A stretch of DNA of 64,000 nt, from assembly GCF_900177685.1 (NCBI RefSeq), contig NZ_FXAY01000003.1, forward strand, positions 62,001 to 126,000, written 5' to 3'. This DNA is from Agreia pratensis (lineage in GTDB: Bacteria > Actinomycetota > Actinomycetes > Actinomycetales > Microbacteriaceae). The notes under the pieces were generated by a model. It saw nothing but the letters and a program-made list of their open reading frames with translations. It was not told the origin of the DNA and did not search any database. The translations under genes were made by a program, and so were the position numbers. Each line of letters begins with the position of its first letter. The stretch's first letter is position 1. This document shows positions 1 to 7,425 of this stretch, one piece after another.

Positions 1-70
1 ATTAAGTAGCCGTGGGTTGAGGGTGCATGGACAGACCTTGCGTCTAGGCCGTAGCGGACGGATCGTTCAA

Positions 71-559
71 TCAGAGACTTTCCACTCCGCTGTCTAGGGT
101 CCCATTTACCGACCTCTCGGCGTCCTTGACAGTTTCTTCCCAAGTAATCGGCAATTCGAATGCCGTCATCCCGGTCAGGGAGGACAACTCGGCGATTCTG
201 GATCGGTGGTACGGGTGCAGCAAACGGACGCCCATGGACTGTCCGGGCATCAGAGCACCAGATTTAGCGTCTTCATCGCGAATGTTCTTGGATGCTATTA
301 GCGTCAGAGCATACTTTGATCGCAGTGTTGCGATGAGGGCGTCTGGGTCATCTCGGTAGTGAAGGTTTACTCGGCACTCGGTCACGATTTGAATATGATC
401 GTTATCCGTTCGGTACTGAGCTGAGGTCACTTCGTAGGCCACAGATGCCGCAGGCTCCGCAGTGTTCGATTCAAAGCCCCGGACAAACGACGATTCGACC
501 AAAATTATCGAATCAGGCTTGAAGGTTAGTCGGCGAACCTTGCGTTTTTCGTCAGCCAT
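71..559 (-). CDS. SecB-like chaperone of a toxin-antitoxin-chaperone module
   Basis: Predicted 162-residue protein resembling SecB-type export chaperones. It has an N-terminal strand-rich half, with a segment around residues 10-30 like the opening strands of SecB, and a C-terminal segment LLHPYHRSRIAEL...TAFELPI (about residues 112-138). This segment parallels the SecB signature in which an FPYAR-like stretch is followed by a hydrophobic PxLxLPP-like strand. It is the last gene of a three-gene unit, starting inside the end of the antitoxin gene (8-base overlap). In TAC systems such as M. tuberculosis HigB1-HigA1-Rv1957, the SecB-like member folds and protects the antitoxin; that role is inferred here from fold resemblance and gene order. 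Sequence similarity is weak and needs profile comparison. It could instead be an unrelated phage protein. Confidence 0.6.
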   Translation of the reverse strand: MADEKRKVRRLTFKPDSIILVESSFVRGFESNTAEPAASVAYEVTSAQYRTDNDHIQIVTECRVNLHYRDDPDALIATLRSKYALTLIASKNIRDEDAKSGALMPGQSMGVRLLHPYHRSRIAELSSLTGMTAFELPITWEETVKDAERSVNGTLDSGVESL

Positions 560-1103
560 AACTCAACTCTTTTGTGGGAACCATCTGAATCGCCTCTCGG
601 TGAATACCTATCCGAGAATTGACATAGTCGACCGACCCAAGACGTCGAGTTGGTTCAATTTTCCTAGCGTCGACCGGTACATCGTGTTCGACAATTAGGA
701 TTCTGTTTGTGATCTTGTTGTTGTGTTCTACGACATCCTGATAGACGACCGTGGGGCTGATCGCTGTACGACGTCTGCGGGGAGCTCGCCGCGCTGGTAA
801 AGGTGCCGTTTCCTGGTCCGCAGGCTCCGCGTCAAGCCGGACAACATACCCAAGGGCGCGCAGGTATCTCGACAACGTAGACATTCGAATGTTTCCGTCC
901 CCATTCAGGACTTGGGACACGCGACTTTCGCCCACCCCGATCTGGTCTGCCAAGTACTTTTGGCTTTTGCCAGACGCCGTTAGCGCACGGTTCAACAATG
1001 AAACCGCCTCAAGCATGGTCGTCGCTGCTGCCATCTCAATTCGGCCCTCTGAGGTCTGATTCTCAACTTCAATCAGCGTCAGGTTCTTCAATAATTCGGT
1101 CAT
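552..1103 (-). CDS. HigA-like XRE antitoxin with long C-terminal tail
   Basis: 183-residue protein with a helix-turn-helix of the XRE/HigA kind at about residues 30-90 (SGKSQKYLADQIGVGESRVS, then LSRYLRALGY). A very basic linker follows (PARRAPRRRRT, about 103-113), then about 70 further residues with no recognisable domain. Classical HigA proteins end soon after the HTH; antitoxins of TAC modules carry an extra chaperone-addiction tail, and the extension here would fit that. The start overlaps the toxin gene by about 35 bases; an ATG at 1034 is an alternative start. Expected role: bind and neutralise the upstream toxin and repress the operon, with stability depending on the downstream SecB-like protein. 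That dependence is inferred, not shown. Confidence 0.65.
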   Translation of the reverse strand: MTELLKNLTLIEVENQTSEGRIEMAAATTMLEAVSLLNRALTASGKSQKYLADQIGVGESRVSQVLNGDGNIRMSTLSRYLRALGYVVRLDAEPADQETAPLPARRAPRRRRTAISPTVVYQDVVEHNNKITNRILIVEHDVPVDARKIEPTRRLGSVDYVNSRIGIHREAIQMVPTKELSYG

Positions 1104-1647
1104 GGTCTATGTCCTCCATTCGGACCTGGTGTGCTTCATCAATGTCAGAGGGTAAGGCGCGGTTGTCAACCTTTTCGAACCACAGTCCTAAGCGAATAAA
1201 TACCTCGAAGTCTTCCGGAAGAATCCAAACGTTCCGGCCCATCACCGAAACGCTCTCACCCAACTTTGGATCCCACGAACCTTGATCGTCTGTGTCGTAG
1301 AACGTCAGGCGTATGTCCTCTACCTTCAGTTCCCACAGACCATTCCCGAGCGAGTTATACGATCCGCGGCTGTCGATTTCTCCATTTTCCGCAAGGTACT
1401 GGATTATGGCCAGTAGGCGACGACGCAGGTTCGGCTGGTGGTCGTCGGATCTCCTCCCATCCGGCCAACGCTTGTTCTCTAGTTGCGTCATGAGGTCCCA
1501 TCCGGGTTCCGACGTTCCGTCTGCGCGTAACGCATAGGCGATCTCGTGGAAGCGGCCGTCTACGGCGACACGTCTTTGTACTTTACCCAATCGTAAACCC
1601 CCGCCGTCAACAGATGCCCCACACCGCGCTGGCTCCACGATACACAC
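1069..1647 (-). CDS. HigB/Gp49-type RelE-family toxin
   Basis: About 192 residues from the chosen GTG at 1647, which has an AGGAG Shine-Dalgarno 9 bases upstream. An ATG at 1776 and a TTG at 1590 are alternatives. The C-terminal half matches RelE-superfamily Gp49/HigB toxins: a helical stretch RRRLLAIIQYLAENG, the family strand LGNGLWELKVEDIRLTFYD, then WFEKVDNRALPSDIDEAHQVR, which corresponds to the usual G-F-x-K-K-x-x-x-T-P-x-x-E-I-x-x-A ending. Family members cleave mRNA on the ribosome. About 25-30 extra residues sit between the core strands, making it longer than typical (about 110-125). First gene of the TAC-like unit, directly downstream of the tape-measure gene. Base composition is lower in GC than the tape-measure gene, suggesting separate acquisition. 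Confidence 0.65.
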   Translation of the reverse strand: MCIVEPARCGASVDGGGLRLGKVQRRVAVDGRFHEIAYALRADGTSEPGWDLMTQLENKRWPDGRRSDDHQPNLRRRLLAIIQYLAENGEIDSRGSYNSLGNGLWELKVEDIRLTFYDTDDQGSWDPKLGESVSVMGRNVWILPEDFEVFIRLGLWFEKVDNRALPSDIDEAHQVRMEDIDHDRIIEEPDAD

Positions 1648-1809
1648 GAGCCCGCGCTCCTCATCTATAACCGGAAGATTTCTCGAAATCCGACCGTCAA
1701 ATGAGGGGTGGCGACTAGCTGCCCTTGCGGGACGGATTGCGGCCATGACAATCTGCCCGCGGGCATCCCCCCGCATCTTGGCTAGAAATTGCGTCGGCTA
1801 CATGAAGCG

Positions 1810-4626
1810 TCAACGCGCGCGACCCGTACTGAGGGTGGTCGAGCGATCTCGATTGGCAGATGCGATTTGATCTTGGATGACCATCTGGAACGGAACGCCA
1901 TCCATAGTCGCTATCAGGGTGGTGCCGGCAAGGGAAACCGTCGGGGCGACGTTGATGCTGCCACCCGCTGGGACGAGCGCACCCATTCCGGACTGTGCGG
2001 ACACCAGCGAACCAACGCCCCACTGCGCTTCCCGGGCGAGCTGGCTCATGTAGCTCCCAGAATTGATCGACTTCAGCAGCCCGCGGTACTGCGATGCATA
2101 GGGCTCCTGAATAACTTCCTCGCCGGCAGACAGCCACACCGGGATCGAGTCCGACTTCGACGTGCCGGGACCGACCGCCGTGCCGCCGCCAGCCAACGCC
2201 ATCGCTGCCTGAGCGACTGCACCGAGGCCGACTGTTCCTCCGTATGCGTGGTTCTCTCTCGAGTCGGAGTATTGCAACCCGTTACCGGACGCGGAGACCG
2301 TGATGGACTTTGACGTGGGAATGGCATCGACGAGTTCGTGCAGTTCCCTTAGCCGAGCTGCAGCAGTGTTCGTTTCGGCGAGAATGTTGATCTCCCTCTC
2401 TGTGGGGATGCGATACACCTGGTCGGCCAGGGCGCTTGCCTGGTCGGCGGTGTAGCCGAGAGCAGTGGCCCTGTCGATGATGGTCTGACGCCCAGCCGCA
2501 AGAGTCGCCTGAAAGGTCGCCGTATTGCCATCCAGAGCGAACTGCGCCTCCGCGGCACCCTGCGAGCTGCCCGCGAGCCCGTTCAGCATCTCGAGGTTGT
2601 CGCGTCCCGCCTGCGTCGCCTGATCCAGTGTCAGCGAGTACCCATCGGCACCTTCACGAGCCTTCTGTACGTACTCGTCAACCTTGGCCAGAGAGTTCTG
2701 ATAATCGAGGTTGGCCGAGATCGCATCCTGCCCTGTCTCGTTCGACGCGTTGATGGTGTCGATCAGCGCGCTCAGGTTGCTCTGTAGCTCCTCAACTGTC
2801 TGCGCTTCATCCGAGTAAGCGTCCGCGGCGGAACCGCTCACGCCAATTCCTGCCTCCGTGACGCTGTTCTTCTGTTCCGCCTGCTTTGCCGCTTCGGCGA
2901 GGGATGACGACTCGCCCTGTACGGACATCGCGAGATCTTTCGCCGCCAGCGAGAGCTCGAGAACCGACAGCCCAGTCTCTTTTTGCTTCTGTTTGAACTT
3001 GTCGGAGCCGACTGTGCCAATGTCGAGTTCCTTGTTGAGTTCACGCAGAGCCGGCGCAGATCCGAGCGCGGCTTCCGTGACCGTATCGAGTGAGATGCCC
3101 AATTTCTCGGCGTTGTCGAACGCCGAATCGTCTGCCTCGAGTCCCGCAAACGTGTCCTTGGTTGCGAGGTTCGCCGCGATCATCTTCCTCGTGTATTCGG
3201 TGATGGATCCTGTCTGGTCGTCTAGCGAGCCTGCGAACGCATCGACCTTGGCTGCGGCCTTAGCTTGCTCTGCGACGAAGAGCCCAAGAGCGAGCGTCGC
3301 GGCGGCGACCGCGCCGCCAGCGAGACCAATGCCGATGCTGACTTTCCGGCCAGAGAGGTCGAGTGTGTCGAGACTGTCCTTGAAGTCCGCAAACCGGGGG
3401 ATAGCAACGAGCGCAGCGCCTCCCGCGAGAGCAAGACTGCCCGCGATGCCGGTCAAGGCGGTCGCGGTACTAAGAACGGGCGCTGGTAGCCCTCCTGCAG
3501 CGTCGGTGAGGAATGTGAGGCTCTGGGTCGCACCGCGCAGAGTGTCGTTCAGGCCCGACCCCGACTTGACCAGCAAGGTGTCGAACGCACCGCCTAGCTT
3601 CTCGATGTCGCCCTTGAGGTTGTCGAGACGGTCGGCGGCAACTTGGGCAGCGTAACCGGAATCGTTGGTCTGGTCGACGTACTTCTGGATGCCAGCAGCA
3701 CCCTGCTCATACAGAACGTTCGCAGCACGGAGAGCGTCGTTGCCGAAAATCTGAGCCAGGGCAGCGTTACGGGTTTCGTCATCCAGTCCACCGAGCCGCG
3801 TCTTGAGTTGGCCAGCGATCTCCGAGTAGGAGAGCATCTGCCCGTTGCCGTCGTAGAACGACAAGTTGTACTCATCCATCAGCGACTTTGACTTAGCAGT
3901 CGGCGCCTGCAGCGCGATGATCGAGCTCTTTAGAGAGGTGCCTGCATCGGAACCGAGGAGACCAGCATCAGCGAACGCAGCAAGAACACCAGTCGTATCC
4001 TCGATCGACTGCCCGGCACCATTAGCGACCAGACCCGCCTGACCAAGAGCAGCAGCCAGGTCAGATACGTCACCAACGGCCTTACCTGCACCAGCAGCGA
4101 GTAGATCAGCGACATGCGACGCCTGGTCCCCACCAAGCTGGAACTGCTTCAAAGCAATCGCAGTCACCTGCGCGGCATCAGCAACCTCGAGCTGACCAGC
4201 AGCCGCCAGCGACAGTGCGCCGTCCAGGCCGCCGTTCAGGATCTCCGAAGTCGAGAGACCAGCCTTGCCAAGCTCCTCAATAGCGCCGGCAGCCTCAACC
4301 GCCGAATAGACCGTTGATGCCCCGGCGTCGACCGCAGCACCACGGAGCAAAGCCATGTTCGCCGCAGACTCCTGCGTCGCAGCCTTGACGTTAGACATCG
4401 CTTCATCGAATTGGGCGAACTTCGCGACGGCGATACTCACCGCGGCCGCTGCGGTCGCACCGAATGCGAGAGCGCCGACCCCAAGGGTTTCAAACGCCTG
4501 CTTCTTCTGAGCAAGCTTCTCTGCCTCTGTGCCGAGCTCGCGGGTCTTCGCTGCGGCCTTATCCATGCCGGAGATGTAGCCGGCGACCTCCGCGGTCAAA
4601 CTCACGCGGGTGTTACGTGTTCCCAT
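1810..4626 (-). CDS. Phage tail tape-measure protein
   Basis: 938 residues. The N-terminal third has the TP901-type tape-measure core, with small-residue helices beginning around GVGALAFGATAAAAVSIAVA and continuing through FDEAMSNVKAATQES. Two hydrophobic segments near residues 385-455 and long helical, Ala/Gln-rich stretches follow. The C-terminal part is the usual Gly-rich end (AYGGTVGLGAVAQAAMALAGGG, then SIPVWLSAGEEVIQ) found in siphophage tape measures, which set tail length and are threaded through the tail tube. The start has AAGGAAG 4 bases upstream. Unusually, no tail-assembly chaperone pair lies upstream and no distal-tail gene lies downstream. A terminator precedes it and a TAC-like module follows it. 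Confidence 0.92.
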   Translation of the reverse strand: MGTRNTRVSLTAEVAGYISGMDKAAAKTRELGTEAEKLAQKKQAFETLGVGALAFGATAAAAVSIAVAKFAQFDEAMSNVKAATQESAANMALLRGAAVDAGASTVYSAVEAAGAIEELGKAGLSTSEILNGGLDGALSLAAAGQLEVADAAQVTAIALKQFQLGGDQASHVADLLAAGAGKAVGDVSDLAAALGQAGLVANGAGQSIEDTTGVLAAFADAGLLGSDAGTSLKSSIIALQAPTAKSKSLMDEYNLSFYDGNGQMLSYSEIAGQLKTRLGGLDDETRNAALAQIFGNDALRAANVLYEQGAAGIQKYVDQTNDSGYAAQVAADRLDNLKGDIEKLGGAFDTLLVKSGSGLNDTLRGATQSLTFLTDAAGGLPAPVLSTATALTGIAGSLALAGGAALVAIPRFADFKDSLDTLDLSGRKVSIGIGLAGGAVAAATLALGLFVAEQAKAAAKVDAFAGSLDDQTGSITEYTRKMIAANLATKDTFAGLEADDSAFDNAEKLGISLDTVTEAALGSAPALRELNKELDIGTVGSDKFKQKQKETGLSVLELSLAAKDLAMSVQGESSSLAEAAKQAEQKNSVTEAGIGVSGSAADAYSDEAQTVEELQSNLSALIDTINASNETGQDAISANLDYQNSLAKVDEYVQKAREGADGYSLTLDQATQAGRDNLEMLNGLAGSSQGAAEAQFALDGNTATFQATLAAGRQTIIDRATALGYTADQASALADQVYRIPTEREINILAETNTAAARLRELHELVDAIPTSKSITVSASGNGLQYSDSRENHAYGGTVGLGAVAQAAMALAGGGTAVGPGTSKSDSIPVWLSAGEEVIQEPYASQYRGLLKSINSGSYMSQLAREAQWGVGSLVSAQSGMGALVPAGGSINVAPTVSLAGTTLIATMDGVPFQMVIQDQIASANRDRSTTLSTGRAR

Positions 4627-4654
4627 GGGTCTTCCTTCCAGAAGGGGGTTAAAT

Positions 4655-4682
4655 CAAAAACCCCCAAGCGAGTGCTTGGGGG
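4655..4682 (-). terminator. Rho-independent terminator upstream of the tape-measure gene
   Basis: A perfect 9-bp hairpin (arms 4661-4669 and 4674-4682, loop GAGT on the plus strand) is followed on the minus strand by TTTTTG. It lies between the end of the gene at 4707 and the tape-measure start at 4626, so it should stop transcripts from the small-gene cluster before the tape measure, which then needs its own promoter or antitermination. Confidence 0.75.
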
Positions 4683-4706
4683 TCTGGGTGCTGCTGTGCC
4701 GGGGCT

Positions 4707-5075
4707 CTACTCCTGGCGGAAGTGCGCTTCTTCCTCAACTGGCCGCAAAAGGCGGTAGGTGAGAATCATGTGGTTGATGTTCTTTTGGGCGATCGGGATC
4801 ACGAACGTGTGCGCCGCCAGCAGAAGGTACTGACCGATGAGAGTCATCACCGTCGTAACAACGAGGCGGGTGTAATCAGGGGACTTCGTATCCCGGCTGA
4901 TCTCCGCAAGAAGGGCAGACGCCGGATGATCCTTGCCCGGATTGAGCACGATCAGGTGAGCGCAAATCTCCCGAACCTGCTTGTCGAGCTGAACCTCATC
5001 GATTCCAGACAAGGAACCGTCTGCTGATTCGATGAATCGAAAGCTCTCAATGGGTGTTTCGGGACTGATGGGCAT
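4707..5075 (-). CDS. Hypothetical phage protein (122 aa)
   Basis: 122 residues from the ATG at 5075, which has AAGGAGA 5 bases upstream; upstream in-frame sequence is low-complexity and not counted. The N-terminal 60 residues are acidic and soluble-looking, with SADGSLSGIDEVQLDKQVREI. Residues about 70-105 contain a hydrophobic stretch (VVTTVMTLIGQYLLLAAHTFVIPIA), which may be one membrane segment or a buried helix. Its position just before the tape measure is where tail-assembly chaperones normally sit, but no slippery frameshift site or resemblance to those proteins was seen. Function unknown. Confidence 0.6.
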   Translation of the reverse strand: MPISPETPIESFRFIESADGSLSGIDEVQLDKQVREICAHLIVLNPGKDHPASALLAEISRDTKSPDYTRLVVTTVMTLIGQYLLLAAHTFVIPIAQKNINHMILTYRLLRPVEEEAHFRQE

Positions 5076-5172
5076 CGATTCTCCTTGGGAAAAAAATATC
5101 GGGGAGGGATTACGCCTACACCCGGAGGGGCTTAGGGATGAGGGTCGGGGGCACCTCCCCGTGGGGGTCGGA

Positions 5173-5211
5173 GCTGAACGAGATCTTCGGAAGTCGGAGA
5201 TCTCGTTCAGC
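5173..5211. repeat. 14-bp perfect inverted repeat
   Basis: Arms 5173-5186 and 5198-5211 (GCTGAACGAGATCT and its exact complement) are separated by 11 bases. The repeat lies in the gap between the divergent genes starting at 5075 (minus) and 5254 (plus). No T-run follows on either side, so it looks more like an operator or a processed RNA hairpin than a terminator. Confidence 0.6.
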
Positions 5212-5253
5212 AATCGCTCGCTCATAAGCACGGCGCTCTATATGCTCGGGCTC

Positions 5254-5418
5254 ATGGCTACTTTCAAGGTGACGATCAACCCTCTGACTGGTTCGAGCGA
5301 GACCGTGGAAGCTGAGGACTACAGCATTCAAGGTTCGTTTGCGCAGTTCTTTGACGCCGAGGGCAACGTCATCGCGTCCTACAACACCAACTCTTTCGCC
5401 TCAATCGTCAAGCAGTAG
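5254..5418 (+). CDS. Small plus-strand phage protein (54 aa)
   Basis: 54 residues starting MATFKVTINP, with a strand-turn-strand look (GSSETVEAEDYSIQG, then FFDAEGNVIASYN) similar in style to small actinophage proteins of unknown function. It is on the opposite strand from its neighbours. No Shine-Dalgarno is visible; a TATAT-containing -10-like element lies about 9-10 bases upstream of the ATG, which would make the mRNA nearly leaderless. Function unknown. Confidence 0.5.
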   Translation: MATFKVTINPLTGSSETVEAEDYSIQGSFAQFFDAEGNVIASYNTNSFASIVKQ

Positions 5419-5443
5419 TAGCCCTGAGCTACTGGCCCCGCGC

Positions 5444-5719
5444 TCACGTGGTCGTTGCCGATCGCTGGCGACTCATCACGGCGAGGTCGCGTTCCGGGTC
5501 GTAGTCCTCAGTGAACCCGCCTTCGATAGTGAGGCTGATCTGTGTTGATGGATTGACGTAGACGGTGTGGTCGGGACTGATGACAATCGGGCCACCGCGT
5601 CTGGCTCGGGCGCCGGCCGCTAGGAACAGGGTTCGCGCTTCTGTCTCCGGCAAGACGATGGAGAGGCCACCGACTGTCACGATTCCAGAGACGGAAGAGC
5701 CCGACTCCATGGTGCTCAC
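5444..5719 (-). CDS. Hypothetical phage protein (91 aa)
   Basis: 91 residues from a GTG that overlaps the TGA of the preceding minus-strand frame (GTGA); an ATG at 5710 is the alternative. The sequence alternates short hydrophobic strands and turns (SGIVTVGGLSIVLPETEA, then GGPIVISPDHTVYVNPSTQI), suggesting a small beta-rich domain. No family recognised. It lacks a clear Shine-Dalgarno and would be translated by coupling to the frame at 5716-6024 if that is real. Confidence 0.5.
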   Translation of the reverse strand: MSTMESGSSVSGIVTVGGLSIVLPETEARTLFLAAGARARRGGPIVISPDHTVYVNPSTQISLTIEGGFTEDYDPERDLAVMSRQRSATTT

Positions 5720-6024
5720 GCTCTACCGTCCGCTACCTTTGGGCTCTCATCCAAAGGGGAATCATCATGGGCGTCAGCCGGGACAGCATCACTCTCATTC
5801 AGAACGAACTGAGCGGAACCCTGCTCGAGATCGCGCTCACTCATGATGATGACTCCGAGGCGGGGGCTGAGGCTATCCGCCAAGCTGTCAGTGCTTCGGT
5901 TTGGGAGGCTCTGTACACGCTCGCGAACCACATCGACGACCTGCGTGCCTGACTTGGCATGTGCGGCCTCCCTGCCCCGTGCCATGGCTTCGATGTATCC
6001 CTGAGCTAGGGATCTCACTCCCAT
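5716..6024 (-). CDS. Possible small protein coupled to its neighbours (102 aa)
   Basis: 102-residue frame whose ATG overlaps the stop of the upstream 178-residue gene (TGATG) and whose stop overlaps the next GTG. This chain suggests translational coupling. The N-terminal 40 residues look like an amphipathic helix pair; the rest is low-complexity and acidic. It is exactly antisense to the plus-strand 61-residue frame at 5767-5952, which has a better Shine-Dalgarno, so at most one is likely to be the main product. Confidence 0.4.
   Translation of the reverse strand: MGVRSLAQGYIEAMARGREAAHAKSGTQVVDVVRERVQSLPNRSTDSLADSLSPRLGVIIMSERDLEQGSAQFVLNESDAVPADAHDDSPLDESPKVADGRA
5767..5952 (+). CDS. Possible small acidic plus-strand protein (61 aa)
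   Basis: 61 residues, acidic and helical, with a strong Shine-Dalgarno (AAAGGGG 7 bases before the ATG). Third codon positions are GC-rich (about three quarters by eye). It lies antisense within the 102-residue minus-strand frame. Like the 54-residue gene at 5254 it runs against the operon. Function unknown; the choice between this and the antisense frame is open. Confidence 0.5.
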   Translation: MGVSRDSITLIQNELSGTLLEIALTHDDDSEAGAEAIRQAVSASVWEALYTLANHIDDLRA

Positions 6025-6560
6025 CAGATAACGCCGTAGATCACTGCGCGCTGCATTGACGGACCCTCGAACTCCTCGACCTGCTGAAGATCAGAGAGCT
6101 TCTCCGCGGTGTCCGGGTACTCGGCACTGTATGCGCGAGTGACGCTCCTCCATCCAGAGGTCACCGCTTTAAGTAGGACAGCGGACGAGAGTGACTTGTC
6201 GCCCGAAACTTCGGCCCGGTTGAGGAGGGCGATTGCTTCTTCCGGGTCAGCCAACCGGTCGGCGCGATCCTGGGCGTCGCGGAATGCAATCACATGTGAC
6301 GGGTCCGAGGTGGTGCTTCCGAATAGCTCACGGGTGAGTCTGTCTTTCGTGTCGCGGACGTACTGCATTTCCTGGGCCTTGAGAGCTGCGAGGGATGACT
6401 TGATGCTCTCCTTCTGGTTCGCGATCTGTTCGCGCTTCCCGCTGTCGGTGAGGTTGCCGTCGTTTTCGATGGCGCGGGTTTGCGATGTGAGGCGGTTCTG
6501 CAGTTCCTCGGCCTTGGCGCGGTAGCCGGTGACTGCGTTGGTGAGGTTGGTGAGTGCCAT
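6024..6560 (-). CDS. Hypothetical helical phage protein (178 aa)
   Basis: 178 residues with GGAGAAGA just upstream of the ATG. The N-terminal half is a likely coiled coil (AVTGYRAKAEELQNRLTSQT, then KESIKSSLAALKAQEMQYV). The middle is Asp/Ala-rich (FRDAQDRADRLADPEEAIAL) and the C-terminal part is also helical. No family recognised. The length and coiled-coil character would suit a scaffold-like or accessory structural protein, but nothing in the neighbourhood confirms that. Confidence 0.65.
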   Translation of the reverse strand: MALTNLTNAVTGYRAKAEELQNRLTSQTRAIENDGNLTDSGKREQIANQKESIKSSLAALKAQEMQYVRDTKDRLTRELFGSTTSDPSHVIAFRDAQDRADRLADPEEAIALLNRAEVSGDKSLSSAVLLKAVTSGWRSVTRAYSAEYPDTAEKLSDLQQVEEFEGPSMQRAVIYGVI

Positions 6561-6570
6561 GATTCTTCTC

Positions 6571-6987
6571 CTATGCCGTTCGTCCGGCTTTGTGATGTGC
6601 GATGTCTTCTCGTGAGACCTGCCAGCGTCCGTCTACCTCCTGCGCGGGTAGGCGTCCTTCTTGGATGGCGAGTCTCACTCCTCGACTCGTGATTCCGAGG
6701 ATGGTTGCGGCCTGCGTGGTGCCGACCCACTTCGATCTTTGTTCGGCTTCCCGCTCGGGCGCTTCGGGGCTTCCGGTAGCGGAAGCTCGCCATGTCATGG
6801 CAGCGGATTGCAGCGCGATCAGCACGGCTGCGAACTCCGGGTCGACACCTCTAGCCCTAGTTCGCAGCTCCTGCAGATTCGAATGCCGAACCAGTAGAGA
6901 AGCGATCCTGGCGGGAACGATGGTTATGTCTCCGTGGAGGAATCGGTTGGGCTGCATGGCGCCCTCGTAGGGGCGGGGGTCATTCAT
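6571..6987 (-). CDS. Excisionase-type helix-turn-helix protein
   Basis: 138 residues from the ATG at 6987, which overlaps the end of the WhiB-like gene by 8 bases. The last 50 residues form a MerR/excisionase-type DNA-binding domain: WVGTTQAATILGITSRGVRL, then IQEGRLPAQEVDGRWQVSRED. This is the usual 'helix, second helix, then the R-L-P-A wing' pattern. The first 85 residues are unassigned. It may act as the recombination directionality factor for the serine integrase or as an early regulator; directionality factors for serine integrases are diverse, so this is a guess from type and position. Confidence 0.75.
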   Translation of the reverse strand: MNDPRPYEGAMQPNRFLHGDITIVPARIASLLVRHSNLQELRTRARGVDPEFAAVLIALQSAAMTWRASATGSPEAPEREAEQRSKWVGTTQAATILGITSRGVRLAIQEGRLPAQEVDGRWQVSREDIAHHKAGRTA

Positions 6988-7222
6988 CGGTTCCCGCCTT
7001 ACTGTTCGAGCTGTAACGCTTGCCGGCCCAGACGCCACCCTTCGGTCTTTCGATCTCTGCATAGTCACGGCAGAGGTCGAACAACGGGCACGCACGACAG
7101 ATATACGAGAGGGTATGCGCCGGCTGATCGTCGAGAACGAACCGGCCATCGTTCTGGCACTCCGGGTCGGTCTCGAGCATTGCGTCCGTAAGCCGCTCGT
7201 ACGCTGCGGTTGCGCGGCTCAT
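6980..7222 (-). CDS. Phage-encoded WhiB-like iron-sulfur transcription regulator
   Basis: 80 residues with the four cysteines of the WhiB family at positions 22, 42, 45 and 51 (C-x19-C-x2-C-x5-C, in ICRACPLFDLC), followed by GGVWAGK, a variant of the family G-[VI]-W-G-G turn. WhiB proteins hold a 4Fe-4S cluster and bind the major sigma factor to alter transcription; phage copies can interfere with host WhiB control. The gene overlaps its neighbours at both ends (ATGA upstream), so it is part of the early operon. Confidence 0.9.
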   Translation of the reverse strand: MSRATAAYERLTDAMLETDPECQNDGRFVLDDQPAHTLSYICRACPLFDLCRDYAEIERPKGGVWAGKRYSSNSKAGTDE

Positions 7223-7425
7223 TTGGCTGCCCTCGTCCTGTAGTCGTGCATGACCGCCCAGATCTCGTTTGCTGCCGCGTCTAGTTCCTCAAGGAGTTCG
7301 GAGGGTATCGGTTCCCATCCATCTCGATGTGTCCATAGACCTATCTCTCGGTCGTTGTAGGCAACCGTGACTCCGTGCGCCGCAGCTTCAGCGATCAGGA
7401 CTAATGCGTTCTCGATCGCGTTCAC
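7219..7425 (-). CDS. Hypothetical early protein (68 aa)
   Basis: 68 residues, helical ends around a short strand pair (VTVAYNDREIGLWTHRDGW). It starts in the ATGA overlap with the ATPase gene and ends in a 4-base overlap with the whiB-like gene. No family recognised; the tight coupling is the main support that it is real. Confidence 0.6.
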   Translation of the reverse strand: MNAIENALVLIAEAAAHGVTVAYNDREIGLWTHRDGWEPIPSELLEELDAAANEIWAVMHDYRTRAAK

